A DNA stretch of 16,341 nt, from contig CAZBJB010000032.1 of the NCBI GenBank assembly GCA_964492105.1, positions 1 to 16,341 on the forward strand, read 5' to 3'. The position numbers were made by a program, and so were the translations under genes. Shown here one piece after another: positions 6,805 to 13,108 of the stretch. This DNA is from JAUZQZ01 sp964492105. GTDB taxonomy: Bacteria; Pseudomonadota; Zetaproteobacteria; Mariprofundales; Mariprofundaceae. Below the pieces are notes generated by a model. That model worked only from the letters and a program-made list of their open reading frames with translations, was not told the origin of the DNA and did no database searches. Every line of letters starts with the position of its first letter. The first letter of the stretch is position 1.

Positions 6805-8882
6805 ACGGATTTTGCTGACACAGCCAGAGTCTTCAGCAGCGTCTCCTGTGCATTAAATCCGGACTGATTTGCTCGCGGATGCATGCGGACATAGGAGCCG
6901 TTATTTGCAAGACGCCATGCGGATTCATTATCTTCCAGATAATAGCGGAGCCCTTCACGAACAACGCGCTGTTTCAGGTGGTGTGCAATCACCGGAAAGG
7001 CGGTTTCCACACGTTTGTGCAGGTTGCGTATCAGCCAGTCGGCGCTGGAACAAAACACTTCCGATTTTCCTCCATGCCCGAAATAGAAAATGCGGGTATG
7101 CTCCAGAAATCGTCCGAGTACGGATCGTACGCGGATATGTTCCGACATACCCTTCATGCCCGGTCGCAGGCAACAGATGCCGCGTACAATCAGATCAATT
7201 TTTACGCCGGCCTGCGATGCGCGGTAAAGGGCGTCAATCACCTCTGTATCCTCCAAACCGTTCATCTTTGCAATAATACGGCCCGTACCACCATTACCGG
7301 CAATTTCGATCTCGCGATCAATATGTTCGATCAGGGTTCGATGCAAATCAAAGGGCGCCTGAATCATTTTTTTCAACCGGGACGCACGCCCAAGACCCGT
7401 GAGTTCCTGAAAAAGCTTGTGCGCATCCTCGCCGATTTCCCGATCCGACGTCAGCAATCCGAAATCGGTGTACAGGCGCGTTGTTACGCCATGATAATTT
7501 CCCGTTCCAAGATGGGTGTAACGGACAAGCCGTCTCCCCTGGCGGCGAACCACCATCAACATCTTTGCATGCGCCTTGTATCCCACCACGCCATAAACCA
7601 CATGCGCGCCTGATTGCAGCAGGGCTTCGGAGAGATGAAGGTTTTCCGCCTCATCGAAACGGGCGCGCAGTTCCACCACCACGTTGACTTCCTTTCCATT
7701 CCGGGCGGCACGGCACAAGGCATCAACGATACGTGAATGATTGCCGGCGCGATACAGGGTCTGTTTGATGGCCAGCACATCCGGATCGGTGGCTGCCTGC
7801 TCCACCAACTTGATGACCGGCTCAAAGGATTGAAACGGATGGTGAATCAGAATATCGCGCTTGTCCAGCAGGGCGAACACATCCTCCGCCCCCATCAGTC
7901 CGGCGGGCATGGAAGGCACAAATGGCTGAAATTTTAGGTCCGGATTCTTCACCTGCTTGTACACTTCGGCCAGACGAGAAAGGTTGACGGGCCCTTCTAC
8001 CTTGAAGACATCCTCCGAGGAAAGCTCGAATCTGTCGATCAAATAGCCCGCCACGTCATCGGGACAGTTATCGGGAACCTCGAGGCGCACCCCGCGTCCA
8101 AAACGCCGACTGGTTTGCAATCGACCTTCCACCTCCTGCCGCAGATCCGCCATTTCTTCTTCATCAAGATACAGTTCCGTGTCGCGCGTCAAGCGAAACT
8201 GATAACAACCCGTCACTTCCATTCCCGGAAACAAATTCTTCACAAAGGCGTGCATGATGGATGACAGGAAGACAAATCCGTACGGTACGCCGGAAATACG
8301 CTCGGGCAGCAGCACGGTGCGCGACAGCGACCTGGGAGCGGGTACGATAGCCATGCGATGCTCGCGTCCAAAGGCATCCTTGCCTTTCAGCGAAACGATA
8401 AAGTGTAAGCATTTGTTAGCAACCTTCGGAAAGGGATGAGCCGGATCAATCCCCAGAGGGCTGATGATCGGCATCAGGTTTTGCTTCATATGCCGCTTCA
8501 GCCACGCGCGTTGATCCTCATTCCACTGATCCCGGCGGAGAAAACAGACGCCTTCGCTGGCCAGTGCGGGAATCAGATCATCATTAAACACCGCGTACTG
8601 ATTTTGTACCATATCAGCCACCCGTTCCCGAATCTGCTGCAATAGAGGAAAAATCTCCGCTTCATCTACACCTGTTGTCTTGAGTCCATGTGCCCGTTTC
8701 TTCCTCAGGGAAGCCACCCGTACTTCGAAGAATTCATCCAGATTGGAGCTGGAGATACACAGGAATTGCAATCGCTCCAACAGGGGAAGACTGGCGTCCT
8801 CGGCCATCGACAGCACCCGGCGATGAAATGCCAGCAGACTCAATTCCCGATTAAGATAACGATCCGGCCACGATTGGTTCAT
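6801..8882 (-). CDS. ppk1: Polyphosphate kinase 1
   Basis: Reversibly makes long-chain polyphosphate from ATP through a phosphohistidine intermediate. The 693-residue protein has the N domain at about 6-110 (RYLNRELSLLAFHRRVL), a head domain at about 120-310 and two phospholipase-D-like C domains. The autophosphorylated histidine is H438 in KAHAKML, and the second catalytic histidine is H595 in LEHTRIFYF. Both sit three positions after the E. coli H435 and H592. R378 and R408 fit the conserved arginines that bind phosphate and metal. The start gives the family N-terminus. The gene leads the ppk1-CHAD-sixA operon and is divergent from the histidine kinase gene. Pho-box-like repeats lie 23-40 bp upstream of the start codon. 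Confidence 0.97.
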   Translation of the reverse strand: MNQSWPDRYLNRELSLLAFHRRVLSMAEDASLPLLERLQFLCISSSNLDEFFEVRVASLRKKRAHGLKTTGVDEAEIFPLLQQIRERVADMVQNQYAVFNDDLIPALASEGVCFLRRDQWNEDQRAWLKRHMKQNLMPIISPLGIDPAHPFPKVANKCLHFIVSLKGKDAFGREHRMAIVPAPRSLSRTVLLPERISGVPYGFVFLSSIMHAFVKNLFPGMEVTGCYQFRLTRDTELYLDEEEMADLRQEVEGRLQTSRRFGRGVRLEVPDNCPDDVAGYLIDRFELSSEDVFKVEGPVNLSRLAEVYKQVKNPDLKFQPFVPSMPAGLMGAEDVFALLDKRDILIHHPFQSFEPVIKLVEQAATDPDVLAIKQTLYRAGNHSRIVDALCRAARNGKEVNVVVELRARFDEAENLHLSEALLQSGAHVVYGVVGYKAHAKMLMVVRRQGRRLVRYTHLGTGNYHGVTTRLYTDFGLLTSDREIGEDAHKLFQELTGLGRASRLKKMIQAPFDLHRTLIEHIDREIEIAGNGGTGRIIAKMNGLEDTEVIDALYRASQAGVKIDLIVRGICCLRPGMKGMSEHIRVRSVLGRFLEHTRIFYFGHGGKSEVFCSSADWLIRNLHKRVETAFPVIAHHLKQRVVREGLRYYLEDNESAWRLANNGSYVRMHPRANQSGFNAQETLLKTLAVSAKSV

Positions 8883-8904
8883 GGACGAACCCTATCGTTT
8901 CAGT

Positions 8905-8922
8905 GCGACATATGCATGACAT
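8905..8922 (-). promoter_or_regulatory. Candidate Pho box upstream of ppk1
   Basis: On the minus strand the sequence reads ATGTCAT-GCAT-ATGTCGC, which is two 7-mers with a 4-bp spacer. This is the geometry of the enterobacterial PhoB site (CTGTCAT-N4-CTGTCAC). The 7-mers match that consensus at 6/7 and 5/7 positions. The site starts 22 bp upstream of the ppk1 ATG, so any PhoB-dependent transcript would have a very short leader. Binding is not shown by sequence alone. Confidence 0.5.
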
Positions 8923-8926
8923 AACA

Positions 8927-8955
8927 TTGTCATGTCCGTGCCGCCATGCTGTCAT
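8927..8955 (+). promoter_or_regulatory. Two plus-strand PhoB-like half-sites before the kinase gene
   Basis: TTGTCAT (8927-8933) and CTGTCAT (8949-8955) match the PhoB half-site at 6/7 and 7/7. Their starts are 22 bp apart, twice the 11-bp period of a Pho box, but the intervening 7-mer is poor. TTGTCAT also forms an inverted pair with ATGACAT at 8916-8922. Confidence 0.35.
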
Positions 8956-8987
8956 TGTCTGTGTGTAGGGTTTCCTTCACGAACAAG

Positions 8988-8996
8988 AAAGGAGGT
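8988..8996 (+). promoter_or_regulatory. Strong ribosome binding site deciding the kinase start
   Basis: AAAGGAGGT ends 4 nt before the ATG at 9001. The longer reading from ATG 8932 has no such site and would run through the divergent control region. Confidence 0.85.
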
Positions 8997-9000
8997 TGAA

Positions 9001-10338
9001 ATGAACTCTCTTGCTTTCCACAAGCGCCATCGAACGAAGCAGGCCGCCGATCAGCATCGTTTATTCAGCAGCGAACAGAAGCAGTTGGAGAATGAACTCA
9101 TCCACGATCAGCGGGTGGAGACTGTAGGTATGCTGGCGGGTGGCATTGCCCATGATTTCAATAATGTGTTGGCGGGCATACTGGGAAATCTGTTTCTGAT
9201 GAGGAATGAACTGAAAGACAGGCCCGAGGTAACGGATCGAATAAAAACCATTGAAAATCAGGCCCATCGTGCAGCGGAGATGATCCGCCGAATGCTCACC
9301 TTTGCACGCAAGGGTGAGATAGACAGGCAACCGTTTGATTTGGGGCCCTTTGCCAGGGAACTGGTGAAATTCATCGAACCCGCCGTACCGGAAAATATTC
9401 AGTTGGACTTCGATATTAGCAATGAACCCATGATGATGAATGGTGATCCGGGCCAAATCCAGCAATGCATCCTGAACCTCATCAGTAATGCCCGGCACGC
9501 TATCGAAGAGAAATTCGGAAGGATGGAGGACGGTGAAGAGGGCCATATCAAGTTGTTCGTCCGCTACGGATATCCGGCGAAGAATGACAACGGTGAATAT
9601 CTGATGGATCCGGATCAATCCCCACCGTTGCAATGCGTGGAGATGCGGGTGGAGGATAACGGTTGCGGCATGAGCGAGAAGATTCGTTCCCATATCTTCG
9701 AGCCTTATTTCACCACCAGGGGCGCGGGTGAAGGAACGGGGCTGGGGCTGCCGATGGTGTTTGACTGCGTTCGGATACATCAGGGCTGCGTGCGGGTGGA
9801 GAGCGAGCCGGGCAGGGGTAGCGCCTTCTCTATCAATTTTCCGTGTCTGGCGGGGCAGGGATACGTCACCACCGATGATGAAGATAAAACGCTTATTCAG
9901 GGCAACGGAGAACACATTCTGATTGCCGACGATAGCGAACTGTTGCGCGACACCCTCCGGGATATGCTGACCAAGGCTGGCTACCACGTGCTGACGGCTG
10001 AGGATGGCGAGGAAGCGGTTCGTGTGTTCCGCGAATTTCGGCGGTGGATCAGACTGGCCTTTGTGGATGTGGTGATGCCGCGCCATAACGGAAAGGCGGT
10101 AGCCCGCCGTATCAAAGCCATGCACCCGGACGCGGAAGTCGTGCTGATGACCGGATACGATTTGTCCGAAACGCATTTGCTGACACGCCATGGCCTGATG
10201 CAGGTCATGCGCAAACCCTGGGTGTTGAAGGATATCAACAGAGCGTTGCGTACAATTCGGGTTTCCGATACATCCATGAGAGCAAAAACGGCGTACATGA
10301 CAGGGTCGCATCCCTGCCATCATGTGGTCACTGTATAG
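9001..10338 (+). CDS. Soluble hybrid histidine kinase with C-terminal receiver
   Basis: Two-component signalling protein, 445 residues from the ATG with a strong ribosome binding site. The dimerisation/phosphoacceptor helix LAGGIAHDFNN has phosphorylatable H51. The ATPase domain shows the N-box around N159-N163, the G1 box VEDNGCG at 217-223, the F-box FEPYFTT at 233-239 and the G2 box GEGTGLGL at 243-250. The receiver domain at about 303-420 has acidic pair D310-D311, phosphoacceptor D356 (FVDVVMP), T384 and K405, so it looks active. The first ~40 residues carry no PAS, GAF or membrane segment, and there is no signal peptide. The input is therefore unknown and probably a cytoplasmic partner. 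I see no Hpt or DNA-binding output domain. The gene is divergent from ppk1. Confidence 0.9.
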   Translation: MNSLAFHKRHRTKQAADQHRLFSSEQKQLENELIHDQRVETVGMLAGGIAHDFNNVLAGILGNLFLMRNELKDRPEVTDRIKTIENQAHRAAEMIRRMLTFARKGEIDRQPFDLGPFARELVKFIEPAVPENIQLDFDISNEPMMMNGDPGQIQQCILNLISNARHAIEEKFGRMEDGEEGHIKLFVRYGYPAKNDNGEYLMDPDQSPPLQCVEMRVEDNGCGMSEKIRSHIFEPYFTTRGAGEGTGLGLPMVFDCVRIHQGCVRVESEPGRGSAFSINFPCLAGQGYVTTDDEDKTLIQGNGEHILIADDSELLRDTLRDMLTKAGYHVLTAEDGEEAVRVFREFRRWIRLAFVDVVMPRHNGKAVARRIKAMHPDAEVVLMTGYDLSETHLLTRHGLMQVMRKPWVLKDINRALRTIRVSDTSMRAKTAYMTGSHPCHHVVTV

Positions 10339-10350
10339 GCATATACACTG

Positions 10351-10512
10351 GAGCCTCTTGTAAAAACTCCGGGTGGATGAGCGGCAATCCCGCTTTGAGA
10401 CCATTTTCGGGCTTGAATGAGTTGCATGGTGGTTCCATGAAGCGAAATTCAAGATCGGAAATGGGCCAAAGTGGGGCAGTAAATCGTCGCTCACGAGTTT
10501 TACAAGAGGCTC
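10351..10512 (+). repeat. Structured foldback repeat, copy 2 (complete, 162 bp)
   Basis: Terminal inverted arms are GAGCCTCTTGTAAAAACTC (10351-10369) and GAGTTTTACAAGAGGCTC (10495-10512), identical when paired apart from one extra A. ACTG flanks both ends (10347-10350 and 10513-10516), compatible with a 4-bp target duplication. Inside, TGAGCG (10378-10383) pairs with CGCTCA (10488-10493). The segments 10401-10418 and 10447-10464 form a 17-pair stem with one mismatch and two G-T pairs, capped by CATGG/CCATG. No transposase is encoded. The last 105 bp match the repeat at the window start. It lies 12 bp after the kinase stop and 30 bp before the next start codon. Confidence 0.88.
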
Positions 10513-10530
10513 ACTGTCTTATGCAGGAAA

Positions 10531-10536
10531 AGGAGG
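10531..10536 (+). promoter_or_regulatory. Ribosome binding site deciding the receiver-like gene start
   Basis: AGGAGG directly abuts ATG 10537 and is 6 nt from the in-frame ATG 10543, so 10543 is preferred. The layout copies that of the first phoU gene. Confidence 0.6.
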
Positions 10537-10542
10537 ATGCGT

Positions 10543-11013
10543 ATGCCCGAGCACAACACCCTGATTGTTTCAGGAAGGATCATTCCGGCCTACCAACTGG
10601 CCGGCATGATGCGAGCCAACGGATTCTTGCCGAGAGTGGAACACCATGTTCGCCCATGCGGGGCGGATATTGCAACATCGCTGTCCATCCTGATTACCGA
10701 CATTGACGACCCCGGTGCGCGGGGTCTGGAAATTGCCCAATGGCGCCTTGCCCACGCACCCGAACTGACATGGTTCGCCATGTGTTCAGGTGGTAATACG
10801 CCCGCGATGCAGCTGGCCAGATCACTGATGGCCGATGGCTTCTTTTTCCTGACGATGTCGGGCCTGGTGCTGGATTACAAACGTGGCGCCGCACGGCTTT
10901 TGCCTCAGTATCTGAAACCGCCCACCCCCCATCATGGTATGAATGCCCGGATGCGCATCACGTGCGTACAGCACGCTGAATGGCCTCATTCCCTCCGACA
11001 AACTGTTACATGA
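10543..11013 (+). CDS. Small degenerate receiver-like protein
   Basis: I do not recognise a named family. The 156-residue protein follows the spacing of a response-regulator receiver domain over residues 5-113. TLIVSG is the first strand, with S10-G11 where the acidic pair should be. A helix ending in ANGF follows. SILITDIDDPGARGLEIA carries D53 at the phosphoacceptor position. FAMCSGG has S82 at the Thr/Ser switch position, and LMADGFFFL leads to MSG where the conserved Lys-Pro should be. Metal-binding acids and lysine are thus missing, so classical phosphorylation is unlikely. The stop overlaps a possible start of the EAL gene (ATGA), which suggests coupled expression and perhaps a regulatory partnership. 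It could instead be an unrelated alpha/beta protein. Confidence 0.65.
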   Translation: MPEHNTLIVSGRIIPAYQLAGMMRANGFLPRVEHHVRPCGADIATSLSILITDIDDPGARGLEIAQWRLAHAPELTWFAMCSGGNTPAMQLARSLMADGFFFLTMSGLVLDYKRGAARLLPQYLKPPTPHHGMNARMRITCVQHAEWPHSLRQTVT

Positions 11014-12905
11014 TGTCCCTGGTTTCTTCCTGGCGCCCGGTGGATAATACGATGGAAGGCGGCGGATGGCGCGCCACGCAACGGATTGCGTCCGCACGCC
11101 ACGACCCTGTAGCGGAACCTGAAGCCTCTCTGCTGGCCGAACTGGATCGTATCATCCTGAAGAGGGAGGTTCGCACGCTGTTCCAGCCGATATTCGATCT
11201 GCGCAGTAAACGTGTTTTCGGCTATGAGGCGCTGAGTCGCGGGCCGGACGCCTCGCCCCTGCGCATGCCCGATCAACTTTTTGCCACTGCCCGCAAGCAC
11301 CACCGCCTGTTCGCGCTTGAATACATCTGCCGGGAAATCGCGATCGGACAATTTCTTCAGATGGATGCCAGGGAATGGCTCTTTCTCAACGTAGATCCGT
11401 TGACCCTGATGGATCCCGGCTTCCGCGATGGCACCACCATGAAAACCCTTCAGCGAGAGGATTTATCGTGCTCCAGGGTGGTCATAGAGCTGACGGAACA
11501 TACGCAAATCGGGGATATGGAAGGGCTGAAGAAAGCCGTCGACCATTACCGCAACATAGGCTTTGCCATTGCGCTGGATGATCTGAGTTCGGGTTATTCC
11601 AACCTGCAACTCATGGCGGAACTGCGCCCCGAATATATCAAGCTGGATATCTATTTCACTCGTCAACTGGCCGATGACCACGTAGCGCGGGCATTCGTGC
11701 GAACCATTGCCAATCTGGCCAGGCATCTCGGTTGCGCCATCATCGCCGAGGGAATTGAATCCCCCGAAATATTATGCGAAGTAGAAAAACTCGGGCTGGA
11801 CTTTGCCCAGGGGTACCTGCTGGGCGAACCTTCCACGAATCCGAACAAGCACATCCCGGAGAACATTGCCGTTGATTTCCCATGCAGCGCGAATCAGAAT
11901 ACAGTCCACACCGTGAACATATCCCTCCTGCTCCACCACGCCGTCACATGTACGCCGGAGGATTCATCGGAGACGTTGCTTCAAATGTTCCAGAAGGATA
12001 CAGGGCTTCTTGCCGTGCCGGTCGTGGAAAATGGGCGATCTATCGGCATGGTCAGGCGCGAGCCCCTGTTGAGACGCTTCTCCATCCCCTTCGGACACGA
12101 TCTGTACGCCCGCAAGTCCGTTCACGACCTGATGTGGAAAGATCCACTGATCGTATCGGCGGATACGCCCATCGAAACAGTCAGTGCGCAGGTCACCCGT
12201 CGTCCGCATGAGCATATGTACGCGCCGGTCATCGTAGAAAGCGGCCATGACTACGTGGGCATGGTTTTTGTTCACGATTTGCTGGAGTACATCACACAGC
12301 ATCGCATCGAACAGGCCATGAATGCCAACCCGCTGACGCACCTTCCGGGCAATATAGTCATTGAACAGGAAGTATCGCAACGGCTGACAATGCCAGGGAC
12401 GTTTGTGCTGTGTTATATCGATCTGGATAACTTCAAGGCATTTAACGACCGTTACAGCTACAACCGCGGCGACGCGATGCTCCGTATGTTGGCCGATATC
12501 ATCAAACAGACCCTGTCCCATGGGGATTTTGCCGGTCACATTGGCGGCGATGACTTCATTGTCATTCTCGAACAGCGTGATGGCTGGGAAGACGCGTTGC
12601 ATGCCATCATGCATGCATTCCGTAACCGATCACGTACGCTCTATGATCTCGCGGACATGGAAAACGGATATATCATATCCAGAAACAGAAGCGGAGAAAT
12701 ACGAAAGTTCCCACTGGCATCGCTATCCATCGGCGCCGTTCCCTGCTCCCATGAACGATTCCCTTCGCACCTGGAAGCGGCTGAAGTCGCCAGCGAATTA
12801 AAATGCAAGGCAAAAAAAGTGGATGGAAATCGTCTGGAAATTGATCGACGGATGTATCAGTCAACGGATAGCGGGCCTGATCCGGAATCCGCGCGGGGCC
12901 GCTGA
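11010..12905 (+). CDS. EAL-CBS-GGDEF cyclic-di-GMP signalling protein
   Basis: Cytoplasmic, 631 residues from ATG 11010. The EAL phosphodiesterase domain comes first (about 40-280): YEAL at 72-75, N127, E160 in ELTEH, the DD pair at 190-191 (LDDLSSGYS), K211, E247 in AEGIE and QGYLLGEP at 267-274. All catalytic positions look present. A CBS pair follows (about 300-430), then a GGDEF domain (about 440-615) with metal-binding DLDNF and an active-site variant GGDDF at 512-516. The allosteric RxxD site is replaced by SHGD. It is probably an active c-di-GMP phosphodiesterase with a weak or regulatory cyclase half, possibly nucleotide-gated by the CBS pair. The start is uncertain: 10980, 11010 (ATGA overlap with the upstream gene) and 11052 are possible, and none has a good ribosome binding site. 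Confidence 0.88.
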   Translation: MMSLVSSWRPVDNTMEGGGWRATQRIASARHDPVAEPEASLLAELDRIILKREVRTLFQPIFDLRSKRVFGYEALSRGPDASPLRMPDQLFATARKHHRLFALEYICREIAIGQFLQMDAREWLFLNVDPLTLMDPGFRDGTTMKTLQREDLSCSRVVIELTEHTQIGDMEGLKKAVDHYRNIGFAIALDDLSSGYSNLQLMAELRPEYIKLDIYFTRQLADDHVARAFVRTIANLARHLGCAIIAEGIESPEILCEVEKLGLDFAQGYLLGEPSTNPNKHIPENIAVDFPCSANQNTVHTVNISLLLHHAVTCTPEDSSETLLQMFQKDTGLLAVPVVENGRSIGMVRREPLLRRFSIPFGHDLYARKSVHDLMWKDPLIVSADTPIETVSAQVTRRPHEHMYAPVIVESGHDYVGMVFVHDLLEYITQHRIEQAMNANPLTHLPGNIVIEQEVSQRLTMPGTFVLCYIDLDNFKAFNDRYSYNRGDAMLRMLADIIKQTLSHGDFAGHIGGDDFIVILEQRDGWEDALHAIMHAFRNRSRTLYDLADMENGYIISRNRSGEIRKFPLASLSIGAVPCSHERFPSHLEAAEVASELKCKAKKVDGNRLEIDRRMYQSTDSGPDPESARGR

Positions 12906-12930
12906 TGGACCCCCCTTAACCAGGATACCT

Positions 12931-12959
12931 CCGTCACGCAGATGTCATCGTTCCGTTAA
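12931..12959 (+). promoter_or_regulatory. Candidate Pho box with three 11-bp-spaced repeats
   Basis: CCGTCAC (12931-12937), ATGTCAT (12942-12948) and CCGTTAA (12953-12959) follow each other at an exact 11-bp period. They match the PhoB half-site CTGTCAT/C at 6/7, 6/7 and 4/7. The first two form a standard 7-4-7 site. They lie 26 bp after the EAL gene stop and about 150 bp before the chemoreceptor start. No clear -10 hexamer is visible at the expected distance, so the target promoter is unsettled. Confidence 0.5.
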
Positions 12960-12992
12960 ACCCGCGACACAAACTTGTCGCAAACCGGGTTT
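12958..12992 (+). terminator. Two-part hairpin after the EAL gene (possible terminator)
   Basis: AAACCC (12958-12963) pairs with GGGTTT (12987-12992), and inside it GCGACA (12964-12969) pairs with TGTCGC (12976-12981) around a 6-nt loop, leaving a 5-nt bulge on the right side. The T-run is only three bases, so termination would be weak. It overlaps the third Pho-box-like repeat by two bases. Confidence 0.45.
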
Positions 12993-13108
12993 CCATGGTG
13001 GCTGCGATGCGTATTTGTGTATTACCTAGATCCTGCAAGTGATTGTGCGTGTAGAGTGCAAGATATTGGTTTATATGGTGTATTGAAAAAACAAAAGGAG
13101 TTATCATC

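Noticed and set aside
8932..9000. Upstream extension of the histidine kinase to the ATG at 8932
   Set aside because: The extra 23 residues run through the divergent control region, and the ATG at 9001 has a near-perfect ribosome binding site.
10331..10350. LexA-like palindrome CTGTATAGGCATATAC near the kinase stop
   Set aside because: The required second half (CAG after ten bases) reads TAC, so the match to the SOS box fails.
9061..10494. Long minus-strand reading frame (477 codons) opposite the histidine kinase
   Set aside because: It is antisense to a gene with all kinase and receiver motifs, and its translation shows no recognisable domain.
10377..10706. A 109-codon reading frame running through the repeat
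   Set aside because: It starts inside the foldback element, overlaps the receiver-like gene in another frame and shows no domain; it is explained by the repeat sequence.
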